DNA from: JBBQSU01 sp038234815
GTDB lineage: Bacteria > Planctomycetota > Phycisphaerae > Tepidisphaerales > Tepidisphaeraceae
Assembly (NCBI GenBank): GCA_038234815.1
Contig: JBBQSU010000089.1
Span: 1-16,126, forward strand
Length of the DNA: 16,126 nucleotides
Reading direction: 5' to 3'
Shown here piece by piece: positions 7,727-14,603 of this stretch (within the stretch, counting starts at the first letter, position 1; every line of letters begins with the position of its first letter). A program made the translations under genes and the position numbers. The notes under the pieces are model-generated. The model had not been told where the DNA came from and made no database searches. It saw only the letters and a list, made by a program, of their open reading frames with translations.

Positions 7727-7850
7727 GTTTGAACGCAATACCGCTGGAGAGGTCTGGCAATCAACGAACTGATCGCGCGGTTGTTCTGATTATTCTGATT
7801 GCGACCAATGCAAACTTCGTACGCTCCCAGGGTTGAAGTGCATGTTACTT

Positions 7851-7879
7851 TTGACACGCGCCGGGAACACTTCTACACT
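7851..7879 (+). promoter_or_regulatory. sigma70-type promoter of argB-argF
   Basis: TTGACA at 7851-7856 is a perfect -35 box and TACACT at 7874-7879 a good -10 box, with exactly 17 bp between them. Transcription should begin near 7886, giving a leader of about 24 nt before ATG 7910. This position excludes the in-frame upstream starts (TTG 7799, ATG 7808) for argB. I see no dyad resembling an ARG box in the ~50 bp around it. Confidence 0.8.
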
Positions 7880-7909
7880 TTTCCCTTTTCGTTCCCGGAG
7901 CAAGGTTTC

Positions 7910-8791
7910 ATGGCAATGGATCAGGCGATAAACAAGGCTGCGGCGCTGGTCGAAGCGCTCTCTTACATCCAGCGATTCCACGATAAGGTGATTGTCGTCA
8001 AGATCGGCGGATCGATCATGGACGACGAGCAGGCTTTGGCGAACATTCTCAACGACATCGTTTTTATGAACTATGTGGGGATGCAGCCGGTGCTGGTTCA
8101 TGGCGGGGGGAAGGCGATCAACAACGCCATGGAGAAAGCCGGCCTGACTCCGCAGTGGGTGCAGGGCCGCAGATATACGGACGAGCGGACACTTGCCATT
8201 GCCGAACACGTTTTGTGCAACCAGGTCAACAAGTTCATCGTCAATTTCATCCAGAGCCAGGGCTGCGAGGCGATGGGCTTGCACTCCTTGTCGAGCGTGG
8301 TGTTATTTGCCGAAAAAACTTACCTGGATGGCGGGGACGGCCGGCGGATCGATGTCGGTATGGTCGGTGAAGTGACCAGCGTAAATGATCGCCTGTTGCA
8401 TCTGCTGGTGCAGGCTGACAGCATCCCCTGTATCGCCACGATTGCCCGTGACCGCGCCGGGGGCAAGCTCAACATCAATGCCGACACTGCCGCCGGTGCC
8501 GTGGCCGCTGCGATGAAGGCCGAGAAACTCGTGGTGGTTTCCGATACGCATGGCATCCGCAGGGACGTGAACGACCCCGACAGCCGTGTCAGCACGCTGA
8601 CGACCGCGGAGATCGATGAGATGGTCAAGAGCGGAATCATCACCAGTGGGATGCTGCCGAAAGTCGAGGCGTGTGTGAAAGCTTTGCGGAACGGCACGAG
8701 CAAGACGCACATAATCGATGGCCGTATTCCTCATGCGCTGCTGCTGGAAATCTATACCGAGGCCGGCATCGGCACGGAAATCGTCCTTTAG
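7910..8791 (+). CDS. argB: Acetylglutamate kinase
   Basis: It phosphorylates N-acetyl-L-glutamate with ATP, the second step of arginine synthesis, in the cytoplasm. The 293-residue length fits the family (about 260-300). Amino-acid-kinase motifs are in order: KIGGS with Lys31 for ATP, HGGGK at 64-68 that binds acetylglutamate, RYTDERTL near 86, GEVTSVN, LNINADTAAGAVA near 190, SDTHGI where many members have TDVPG, SGMLPKVEAC with the conserved Lys, and HIIDGRIPHALLLEIYTEAG followed by IGTEIV at the end. ATG 7910 has GGAG at 7897-7900 and AAGG at 7902-7905, and starts about 24 nt after the predicted transcription start; ATG 7916 is possible. argF follows after 41 bp. The N-terminal helix is present, as in hexameric arginine-inhibited enzymes, so feedback inhibition is possible but not shown. 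Confidence 0.96.
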   Translation: MAMDQAINKAAALVEALSYIQRFHDKVIVVKIGGSIMDDEQALANILNDIVFMNYVGMQPVLVHGGGKAINNAMEKAGLTPQWVQGRRYTDERTLAIAEHVLCNQVNKFIVNFIQSQGCEAMGLHSLSSVVLFAEKTYLDGGDGRRIDVGMVGEVTSVNDRLLHLLVQADSIPCIATIARDRAGGKLNINADTAAGAVAAAMKAEKLVVVSDTHGIRRDVNDPDSRVSTLTTAEIDEMVKSGIITSGMLPKVEACVKALRNGTSKTHIIDGRIPHALLLEIYTEAGIGTEIVL

Positions 8792-8818
8792 GAACAACTC
8801 CGATCACGCTTACTCCCC

Positions 8819-8832
8819 AACGGACTTCCGTT
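8819..8832 (+). promoter_or_regulatory. Small dyad abutting the argF start codon
   Basis: AACGGA-CT-TCCGTT is a perfect 6+2+6 inverted repeat; as RNA it gives a 5-bp stem with a 4-nt ACTT loop ending at the base before ATG 8833. It occupies the place where a Shine-Dalgarno would be, and no purine-rich site is seen there. It might influence argF initiation relative to argB; this is inference. Confidence 0.35.
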
Positions 8833-9753
8833 ATGAAGCATTTTATTTCCATAGCCGACCATTCGACTGACGAACTCCAGGAGATGTTGAGCGTCGCCGA
8901 CCGCCTTAAAGCTCAGTTGAAGACGACGGGCAAGAATGATCCGGTGCTGGCGGGGAAAACGCTGGCCATGATTTTTGAGAAGCCCAGCCTGCGCACCCGC
9001 GTAAGCTTTGCCGTGGCCATGACGCAGCTCGGCGGGAATGGCCTGCTTTTGCGTGATGAAGAAGTGGGCCTGGACAAGCGCGAGCCGACCCGGGACGTGG
9101 CCCGCGTGCTGTCGGGCATGTGCGATGGCATCATGGCGCGCACCTTCGAGCATGAAAAAGTGGTGGAATTGGCCCGGTTTGCTTCGGTGCCAGTGGTCAA
9201 CGCCTTAACCGACTACAGCCACCCCTGCCAGGCGATGGCGGACTTGATGACTCTCAAAGAGCACTTTGGCAAGCTCAACGGACTGACACTGGCGTTCATC
9301 GGCGACGGAAACAACGTCGCGCGGTCACTGGCGGTGGCCTGCGGGCGATTCGGCATGAGGTTTATTCTCGCCACGCCCGCGGGGTACGAACTTCCGCAGG
9401 CAGACATTGACCGCGTGATGACGCAGGTGCCGAACATGGATTTTGTCGTGACCCATGATCCCCAGCAGGCGGCGCGCGAGGCGGACTGCTTATACACCGA
9501 CACCTGGGTGAGCATGGGCCAGGAGACCGAGAAGGCCAAGCGCATCAAGGATTTTGCCGGCTTTACGATTGACCAGCGACTGCTTGGCCTTGCGCCAAAA
9601 CGCGCGGTGGTGCTGCACTGCCTGCCGGCCTATCGCGGGCTGGAAATCAGCGAGGATGTTTTCGAGGGAGGCCGCAGCCTTGTGTTCCAAGAGGCCGAGA
9701 ACCGCCTGCACTTCCAAAAGGGCCTGCTGGCAGTGCTGATGGGCAAGCCATGA
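8833..9753 (+). CDS. argF: Ornithine carbamoyltransferase
   Basis: It joins carbamoyl phosphate to L-ornithine to make citrulline in arginine synthesis and is 306 residues long, as usual for the family. The carbamoyl-phosphate loop is FEKPSLRTR (Ser52, Arg54, Thr55, Arg56; the common form is STRTR), with HPCQ at 130-133. The ornithine loop is D223-TWV-SMG (227-229), and HCLPAYRG begins at His262 with Cys263. The Asp-x3-Ser-Met-Gly loop argues for ornithine rather than acetyl- or succinylornithine as substrate. ATG 8833 is chosen because it begins the family-typical N-terminus (MKHFISIADHSTDEL); the frame is open further upstream inside argB but that part has no family likeness. No Shine-Dalgarno is visible. 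It is co-transcribed with argB; argD, argJ and argC are not in the window. Confidence 0.96.
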   Translation: MKHFISIADHSTDELQEMLSVADRLKAQLKTTGKNDPVLAGKTLAMIFEKPSLRTRVSFAVAMTQLGGNGLLLRDEEVGLDKREPTRDVARVLSGMCDGIMARTFEHEKVVELARFASVPVVNALTDYSHPCQAMADLMTLKEHFGKLNGLTLAFIGDGNNVARSLAVACGRFGMRFILATPAGYELPQADIDRVMTQVPNMDFVVTHDPQQAAREADCLYTDTWVSMGQETEKAKRIKDFAGFTIDQRLLGLAPKRAVVLHCLPAYRGLEISEDVFEGGRSLVFQEAENRLHFQKGLLAVLMGKP

Positions 9754-9781
9754 AAAAAGCCTGCGACTGTGGCCGCAGGCT
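9753..9781 (-). terminator. Intrinsic terminator of the minus-strand HTH-receiver gene
   Basis: Read on the minus strand, AGCCTGCG (9781-9774) pairs perfectly with CGCAGGCT (9765-9758) around an 8-nt loop and is followed by a run of T (complement of A9753-A9758). On the plus strand the same hairpin has its A-run before the stem and no T-run after it, so it should act only on the minus-strand transcript. The T-run overlaps the last base of the argF stop codon, so the two convergent genes share this site. Confidence 0.85.
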
Positions 9782-9814
9782 GCTGTCGGTTCATCGGTTT
9801 TTGACGGCCGGCGG

Positions 9815-10396
9815 TCAATAAACAACCGCAACGGCATCTTCGATCGCTTCGATCACCTGCCGAACGTGAAACGGCTTTTTCAACATGCCGTCGAAGCCGT
9901 TGCCGGTCAGGCCTTTCATTTCGTCGTCGCTCATTTTTCCGCTCATGGCGATGACCTTGGTCAGTTGCAGATCGGGATTTGATTTCACCAGCTTGCACAG
10001 TTCCCGTGCATCGACATCAGGCAGGTGCATTTCTGTCAGGATCACGTGCGGGCGAAAACGCTCCGCAGTCACACCGGCGCCAAAGCCGTTTTTAGCCACT
10101 TCCACTTCGTACTTCGCCTCGTCTTCCAGGATTTTTTCGAGCACTTCAACGATATCCTGCTCGTCGTCGACAATGAGGATGCGCGTCCGGCCAGTCATCA
10201 GACCGTTGAGGGGCATTCCATGCTGCTTCATGAATCGGATCAACTGATTCAGCGGAATACGCCGGTCTTTGCTCCCCGGAATACGGTAGCCATGCAGCGA
10301 ACCGGAGTCGAACCATTTGGATACGGTTCGCGGGGCCACACTGCAGATTTTGGCGACTTCTCCGGTCGTTAGAACGTCCTTCATCTTTGTGCTCAT
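9815..10396 (-). CDS. HTH-receiver response regulator with Glu at the phosphoacceptor site
   Basis: The 193-residue protein has a DNA-binding domain first and a receiver second, the reverse of the usual order. Residues 9-60 form an excisionase/MerR-type helix-turn-helix (LTTGEVAKICSVAPRTVSKW, then a wing with RIPGSKDRRIP). Residues 72-190 form a receiver with the acidic pair Asp77-Asp78, switch Ser152 and Lys174. Where the phosphorylated Asp should be (PHVILTEMHLP) there is Glu122, encoded by GAA at complement 10031-10033. Glu can mimic a phosphorylated Asp, so the protein may be locked on or not controlled by phosphorylation. ATG 10396 has GGGAG about 8 bases upstream; the frame is open to 10576 but the added residues are not domain-like. 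It ends at its own terminator (9753-9781). No histidine kinase is nearby. Targets are unknown. Confidence 0.9.
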   Translation of the reverse strand: MSTKMKDVLTTGEVAKICSVAPRTVSKWFDSGSLHGYRIPGSKDRRIPLNQLIRFMKQHGMPLNGLMTGRTRILIVDDEQDIVEVLEKILEDEAKYEVEVAKNGFGAGVTAERFRPHVILTEMHLPDVDARELCKLVKSNPDLQLTKVIAMSGKMSDDEMKGLTGNGFDGMLKKPFHVRQVIEAIEDAVAVVY

Positions 10397-10473
10397 AGCA
10401 TTTCTCCCGGCAACACTTTCACGGCTTCGTCGGGCCTCCCAGTGAGCCGATCCGGTCGTGCCATCCGTTCGGT

Positions 10474-10482
10474 TGCTATAAT
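10474..10482 (+). promoter_or_regulatory. Extended -10 box of a possible extra transcript
   Basis: TGCTATAAT combines a perfect TATAAT (10477-10482) with the TG of an extended -10 element. No -35 match is found 17 bp upstream (GGTCGT), which extended -10 promoters can tolerate. It would start a transcript near 10489, about 290 nt before the glycosyltransferase start, giving a long leader, a small RNA, or expression of the 68-codon ORF at 10512. Confidence 0.35.
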
Positions 10483-10719
10483 CTATATCGTCCAATCCGT
10501 CTCCGGGTTTAATGCCACATGCGCAGATTTTGCCGTTTCCACAAAACTGGCATGCGGAAGCGAGATTATCGTCCACTGCCGGGGTGACAAGCCAGGTCGC
10601 TCATTGGGCTGGCTCCGACAAGGTAGGCTGGAATCCCGCTACCGAAAGCGCCGCGCTCCACTTCCGTCGCCCAAACCGGCGCGCGCAGAATGATAAGCTC
10701 ACAGCAGGGAAATGTTGAT

Positions 10720-10748
10720 TTGACGTTAGTTTCCAAGGCCCCTAGAGT
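10720..10748 (+). promoter_or_regulatory. sigma70-type promoter of the glycosyltransferase operon
   Basis: TTGACG (10720-10725) and TAGAGT (10743-10748) are 17 bp apart. The start would be near 10755, a leader of about 25 nt before the TTG at 10780. Spacing and leader length match the argB promoter at 7851-7879. Confidence 0.6.
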
Positions 10749-10779
10749 CTGGGTGCTATTTTAGATAGGAGACCTTGTT

Positions 10780-11523
10780 TTGCGAATTCTCATAGCCGTA
10801 CCCGTATATAACGAGCGCAAGTATGCCCAGCGGGTGTTGCGGCGGATCAGTTCATTCCATTCCGACGTGCTGGTCATAGACGACGGCAGCGCCGACGGCA
10901 CCCCCGATGTCTTACGCGCAATGGCCGATTCCGGCGAAATATCCCTCATTTCTCACCCCGCGAACATGGGCTATGGCCAAAGCCTCATCGACGCCTTCGA
11001 TTTTGCCGATGCTCGCGGTTACGACTGGGTGATTACCATGGACTGTGACGAGCAGCATGAGCCGGAGATGATCCCCACCTTCATCAAGGAAATCACCAAG
11101 GACGATGCGGATTTAATCAGTGGCTCGCGGTATCTGGTCCCGCGTCCCGAGGACGACCTCCCGCCCGGCGATCGTCGGATGATTAATACGACGATCACGG
11201 GCGTGCTCAATGATCTGCTGGGGCTTTCGCTAACCGATTCATTCTGTGGGTTTAAGGCCCATCGTGTCGGCGCAATGCGGCGGCTGGCCCTCACCGAGCG
11301 TGGATACGCCTTCCCTCTTCAACTCTGGCCCCAGGCCGTGCGGGCGGATTTCCGCATTCGTGAAATCCCGGTTCGGTTGATCTATAACGATCCGAATCGT
11401 TATTTTGGCGGGGCCTTGGACGATGCGTCCAATCGGTTGACGCACTATTTGTCAGTCCTGCGGCGGGAACTGGTGCAACCGGGCCAGGCCAGCGTAGCGC
11501 GGGCGTCGTGTTGTTGCGGATAG
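10780..11523 (+). CDS. Family 2 glycosyltransferase (dolichol-phosphate mannose synthase-like)
   Basis: The 247-residue cytoplasmic or peripheral GT-A enzyme should move a sugar from a nucleotide donor. It starts with the nucleotide-binding fold (AVPVYNER at 6-13, then IDDGSADGT at 33-41) and has the metal-binding DxD at Asp88-Cys-Asp90 (TMDCDEQHEP). The GSRY motif near 115, GLSLTDSFCGFKAHR, and the final basic part near RLIYNDPNRYFGGALDD are typical of polyprenyl-phosphate hexosyltransferases, but no C-terminal membrane helix is present. The start is TTG 10780, with AGGAGA at 10767-10772 and a 7-bp spacer, because MRILIAVPVYNE begins the fold. The last residues are CCCG. It heads a three-gene operon, with 12 bp to the next gene. 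Donor and acceptor are unknown. Confidence 0.9.
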   Translation: MRILIAVPVYNERKYAQRVLRRISSFHSDVLVIDDGSADGTPDVLRAMADSGEISLISHPANMGYGQSLIDAFDFADARGYDWVITMDCDEQHEPEMIPTFIKEITKDDADLISGSRYLVPRPEDDLPPGDRRMINTTITGVLNDLLGLSLTDSFCGFKAHRVGAMRRLALTERGYAFPLQLWPQAVRADFRIREIPVRLIYNDPNRYFGGALDDASNRLTHYLSVLRRELVQPGQASVARASCCCG

Positions 11524-11535
11524 AAGATCAATCTC

Positions 11536-13059
11536 ATGCCTTCTGCACCGACCGATGTCGCCTGGAAAGCCCCGCGTGAAGATGCCCAGACGATGATCTG
11601 GCCGTCACCGGATCGCCTATTAGTCCAAACCCAACAAAATGCCGTGGCCTTGTCTGAAACCCAGGCGCGCGTGCAGGGCATTGGCCTCCCCGAAGTCCGC
11701 AGGCAGATGCGGCAGTGGATTGGCCACACCGAAAACGAACGCCCACTCATTGCCACCGGGCACCAAACCGAGCTTTATCACGCCGGCGTGTGGGTGAAAA
11801 ACGTGCTGATAAACTGCGCCGCTTCGGCGCTGGGTGGTTCGGCGGCTCATGTCGCGGTCGATACCGATTCACCCAAGCATCTGCGCCTGAAATGGCCGGG
11901 AGGGTCCGAGCCGTTAACCGACGATCCGAACGAGGCCGCCGCAGAGTGGTCGGGACTGGTTTCTCTGCCTACGCCTGCTCACGTTCAGCGTATCGAGCGG
12001 GAATTTGCCACCGCAGCCGGGCGGTGGCCATTTCAATCACTCTTGCCCGAGTTCCTGGGATCGATCCGCAAGCTGCTCTTGACGGACGTGACGATCTCGT
12101 CGGCGGTGGCCAACGCCATGCACGCGCTGGATTGGGAACTGGGCCTGCGGCATCACACGCTGCTGGGTTCGACCCTTTGGCAAAGCGATGCCTTCGCGCT
12201 GCTGATTCATCATATTTGCGCCCGCGCCGATGGCTTCGCGGCCGATTACAACGCCAGCCTGGCCGATCATCGTCGGCAGGAGCGAATAACCTCCGCCACC
12301 CGACCCATGCCCGACCTGCACGTCGAGGCTGACCAGATCGAAGTTCCCTTTTGGCTGGATGATCTTTCATTGGGCCGGCGCGAACGCGCCGAAGTGCGCC
12401 GGACCCAAGCCGGCTGGCAGTTGGACCTTCCGCGTGGCGAAAGTTTCGTCTTCGATCCCCGCGCGGAGGGTTGGCCCGCAGCCCAGAAGCTTGCCCGATG
12501 GCTCAGGCAACAAAGCGTTCGCATTTCTCCGCGGGCACTGACGCTCACCTTGTTCCTGCGATTATGCCTTGTCGATCAGTTCGTACACGGCATCGGCGGG
12601 GCGCGCTATGACCAGGTGACCGATCGGCTGATTGCGCGACATTTCAAGATCGAACCTCCGCACTTCTGCGTGACGACGGGTACGCTTTATTTCCCGACCG
12701 CAGTGGGCCGCGAACCAACCTGCCTGCCTTGCCTGGAAATGGAAGGACACCAACTAAAGCACCGGGTGTTGGGCAGGGAAAAGACCGAGCGGATTCGCCA
12801 GATTGCCCGACTCCCCCGGCGGTCAATCGCGCGGTATCAAGCCTTTGCCGAAATGCACAAGGCGATCCACGCCGCCGCAAGGGCGCATCCCAGCATGGTC
12901 AACTGGCAGCACCGCATGGAAAGTGCCATCCAGCGCAGCGCCGAGGACGAAGTGATGTTCGATCGCGAACTTTTTTATGCGCTTCAGCCCCGCAGCCGAC
13001 TGTCGATGATGATCGCGCACTACCAGCGGTCGTTCGAGCCGGTACAATCGGCCTCGTGA
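11536..13059 (+). CDS. Conserved hypothetical protein, distantly BshC-like
   Basis: I do not recognise this 507-residue protein with certainty. Two segments recall BshC, the cysteine-adding enzyme of bacillithiol synthesis. LIATGHQTELYHAGVWVKN (about residues 70-90), followed by HVAVDTDSPKH, resembles the BshC GGQQAGLLTGPLYTINK...EDHD region. LFLRLCLVDQFVHGIGGARY (about 338-357), followed by FKIEPP, resembles its GGPGEISYWAxL...MPP region. A Cys-x2-Cys pair lies at 396 and 399 (TCLPCLE). There is no signal peptide or membrane segment, so the protein should be cytoplasmic. A weak AGAAG at 11522-11526 precedes ATG 11536. The stop overlaps the next gene's GTG by 4 bp (GTGA), so the two are translationally coupled. 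It may be a ligase acting on an amino-sugar product, but no bshA or bshB homologue is in the window. Confidence 0.6.
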   Translation: MPSAPTDVAWKAPREDAQTMIWPSPDRLLVQTQQNAVALSETQARVQGIGLPEVRRQMRQWIGHTENERPLIATGHQTELYHAGVWVKNVLINCAASALGGSAAHVAVDTDSPKHLRLKWPGGSEPLTDDPNEAAAEWSGLVSLPTPAHVQRIEREFATAAGRWPFQSLLPEFLGSIRKLLLTDVTISSAVANAMHALDWELGLRHHTLLGSTLWQSDAFALLIHHICARADGFAADYNASLADHRRQERITSATRPMPDLHVEADQIEVPFWLDDLSLGRRERAEVRRTQAGWQLDLPRGESFVFDPRAEGWPAAQKLARWLRQQSVRISPRALTLTLFLRLCLVDQFVHGIGGARYDQVTDRLIARHFKIEPPHFCVTTGTLYFPTAVGREPTCLPCLEMEGHQLKHRVLGREKTERIRQIARLPRRSIARYQAFAEMHKAIHAAARAHPSMVNWQHRMESAIQRSAEDEVMFDRELFYALQPRSRLSMMIAHYQRSFEPVQSAS

Positions 13060-13898
13060 AACTCGCCTTCTCCACCAACGCTTATACTCGTCATTCGCTG
13101 GTTGATGCCCTGAGGGGAATCGCCAAAGCCGGTTTTTCCGGCGTCGAAATTCTGGCCGACACCCCGCACGCTTATCCGCCGACTATAGACGCAAAAATCA
13201 CCAGCGCCGTCGTGCGCGAACTGGAAGCCTTGCATCTTGAGGTCAGCAACATCAACTGCAATTGCAGTTTTGGCTATTGGAAAGACGCCCCACCCGAGCC
13301 GTACTTTGAACCCAGCCTCATCAGCCCGCGGGCCGAACATCGCCGCGACCGCCAGCAGATGATCCTTCGGACCTTGCAATTCGCCCGAGACATCGGTGCC
13401 GGCAATATCAGCATCACCAGTGGCCGCCTGCTGGGAGGAATGCCCCCGGACAAGGCCGCAGGCCAGTTCGCAGAGTCGATCAAGCCCCTGCTCAACACCG
13501 CCGAAAAACTGAACATCAATATTGGCATCGAGTGCGAGCCGGGGTTGTATGTTGAATACCTGGTTGAACTCAAGGAATGGATCGACAAAATCGGATCGAA
13601 GCGACTCGGTGCGAATCTGGACATCGGCCACAGCGTGGTGATTGGCGAGGACATCAGTGTTGCGGTGCATCTGCTGGCCGGGCGAATCTGGAACATGCAC
13701 GTCGAAGACCTGGCCGGGCGAAAGCACTATCACCTGATTCCCGGCGACGGCGATTTTGATTGGCCCACGCTCAAAGCCGCGCTGACGCAAATCGGCTACA
13801 AGCGATTCCTGACCGTCGAGCTTTATACGCAGGTCGAGGCGCCGCAGGTGGCTGCGGAGCGCAGTTTCGCGTTCCTCAGTCGATTGTTCGATAAATAG
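13056..13898 (+). CDS. Sugar-phosphate isomerase/epimerase-like TIM-barrel protein
   Basis: The 280-residue protein of the xylose-isomerase-like/AP-endonuclease-2 superfamily probably acts on a sugar or sugar derivative with a divalent metal. It begins with the barrel strand KLAFSTNAYTRHSLVDALRG. Likely metal ligands and acidic catalytic residues are Glu159/Glu161 (GIECEPG), Asp189 and His192 (NLDIGHS), His215 (WNMHVED) and Glu255 (TVELYT). KHYHLIPGDGDFDWP near 222-236 is a family-typical loop. The start is GTG 13056 in the GTGA overlap with the preceding stop; the frame is open to 12729 but that part lies inside the BshC-like gene and has no family likeness. It closes the three-gene operon. 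A CCCGGA/TCCGGG hairpin at 13915-13935 follows without a T-run, so no clear terminator is seen. The substrate is unknown. Confidence 0.87.
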   Translation: MKLAFSTNAYTRHSLVDALRGIAKAGFSGVEILADTPHAYPPTIDAKITSAVVRELEALHLEVSNINCNCSFGYWKDAPPEPYFEPSLISPRAEHRRDRQQMILRTLQFARDIGAGNISITSGRLLGGMPPDKAAGQFAESIKPLLNTAEKLNINIGIECEPGLYVEYLVELKEWIDKIGSKRLGANLDIGHSVVIGEDISVAVHLLAGRIWNMHVEDLAGRKHYHLIPGDGDFDWPTLKAALTQIGYKRFLTVELYTQVEAPQVAAERSFAFLSRLFDK

Positions 13899-13979
13899 CG
13901 CCTCGATGCCTCGCCCCGGAGCCCGTAAGTCCGGGTCGATCGGACGCGCGTTTGCTTCGCGACAGCAATCGATTTGCGT

Positions 13980-13985
13980 TATAAT
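13980..13985 (+). promoter_or_regulatory. -10 box of the stand-alone receiver gene
   Basis: A perfect TATAAT ends 29 bp before the ATG at 14015, a leader length like those of argB and the glycosyltransferase. The -35 region is weak: CGACA at 13960-13964 is 15 bp away and TTGCTT at 13952-13957 is 22 bp away. The gene may rely on an activator, or the box may be chance. Confidence 0.4.
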
Positions 13986-14014
13986 CCCGGCTTAACGCCC
14001 ATAGAGGAACTGAA

Positions 14015-14512
14015 ATGACCGAAGCCGATTCATCCAACGTGCCGACCAATCCCAATAACGAATCGTTTTTGCCGACGTCCACAGTGCTGATCGTCGATGA
14101 CAACCCGCAAAATGTCGAACTGTTGCAGGCATTCCTGGAAAGTCTGCCGGTGAAACTGGTGACCGCTGTCGATGGCATGGATGCCCTGGAAAAAGTCGCC
14201 GAGCACCATCCCGATCTGATCCTGCTCGACATTATGATGCCAAAAATGAGCGGATTTCAGGTATGCCGGAAGCTTAAAGGCGAACCTAAGACCCGCGATA
14301 TTCAGATTCTGATGGTGACGGCACTCAACGAGCTTGGCGATATCGAGCAGGCGACCGATTGCGGAACCGACGATTTCGTCTCCAAGCCCGTCAATAAATT
14401 TGAGCTGATTACCCGGGTGAAAAGCCTGCTGCGCGTGCGGCATCTGAAGAGCGAATTGGAGCGGGCGTTGGCCTATCTGGATGAGATCGAAGACGATAGC
14501 GAAACGCGGTGA
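14015..14512 (+). CDS. Stand-alone receiver-domain response regulator
   Basis: The 165-residue cytoplasmic phospho-receiver has no output domain. After about 20 disordered N-terminal residues (Asn, Ser, Pro), the receiver has the acidic pair Asp28-Asp29 (LIVDDNPQN), phosphoacceptor Asp72 (LILLDIMMPKMSG), the switch Thr in MVTALNE, and the Lys of VSKPVNKFEL. The tail from about residue 140 is a charged helix (RHLKSELERALAYLDEIEDD), like the linkers that join receivers to kinase or GGDEF domains, but it stops there. It probably passes phosphate or binds a partner, as CheY/PleD-type single receivers do. The start is ATG 14015 with AGAGG at 14003-14007. It appears monocistronic, and no kinase is encoded nearby. 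Confidence 0.92.
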   Translation: MTEADSSNVPTNPNNESFLPTSTVLIVDDNPQNVELLQAFLESLPVKLVTAVDGMDALEKVAEHHPDLILLDIMMPKMSGFQVCRKLKGEPKTRDIQILMVTALNELGDIEQATDCGTDDFVSKPVNKFELITRVKSLLRVRHLKSELERALAYLDEIEDDSETR

Positions 14513-14603
14513 CTCGCCGGTGACGGTCGCGATCTCGCTCACGACTTATTGCGTCAAGAATGGCCCGATAGAGGGTCTAATTTAACCATAACACGAGGAA
14601 ACA

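Larger units (their letters stand above)
10397..10779. other. Divergent intergenic region, 383 bp
   Basis: This gap separates the minus-strand HTH-receiver gene from the plus-strand glycosyltransferase operon. It holds an extended -10 box on the plus strand (TGCTATAAT, 10474-10482) and a good promoter for the glycosyltransferase at 10720-10748. A 68-codon ORF at 10512-10718 starts about 23 bp after the expected start from the extended -10 box, but it has no Shine-Dalgarno, about 60% G/C at third positions, and no likeness I recognise, so it is not called as a gene. A short complementary pair, GGTAG and CTACC, sits near 10622-10643. No minus-strand promoter for the receiver gene is convincing; TATAGA/TATAGC-like boxes lie opposite 10475-10490. 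Confidence 0.5.

Noticed and set aside
7799..7909. In-frame upstream extension of argB (TTG 7799 or ATG 7808)
   Set aside because: The TTGACA-N17-TACACT promoter lies inside it, so the transcript would begin after these starts, and the added residues have no family likeness.
8671..8832. In-frame upstream extension of argF inside argB
   Set aside because: The family N-terminus begins at 8833; the extension overlaps argB coding sequence in another frame.
8833..9753. argF as an acetyl- or succinylornithine carbamoyltransferase
   Set aside because: SLRTR also occurs in those enzymes, but the Asp-x3-Ser-Met-Gly loop and the length fit ornithine carbamoyltransferase.
10512..10718. 68-codon ORF in the divergent gap
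   Set aside because: No ribosome site, no recognisable domain and no strong codon signal; kept only as part of a finding about a possible transcript.
12729..13055. In-frame upstream extension of the TIM-barrel gene
   Set aside because: It lies fully within the BshC-like gene in another frame, and the barrel's first strand begins at the GTG 13056 overlap start.
13915..13935. Terminator after the TIM-barrel gene
   Set aside because: CCCGGA/TCCGGG gives only a 6-bp stem with a 9-nt loop and no T-run follows.
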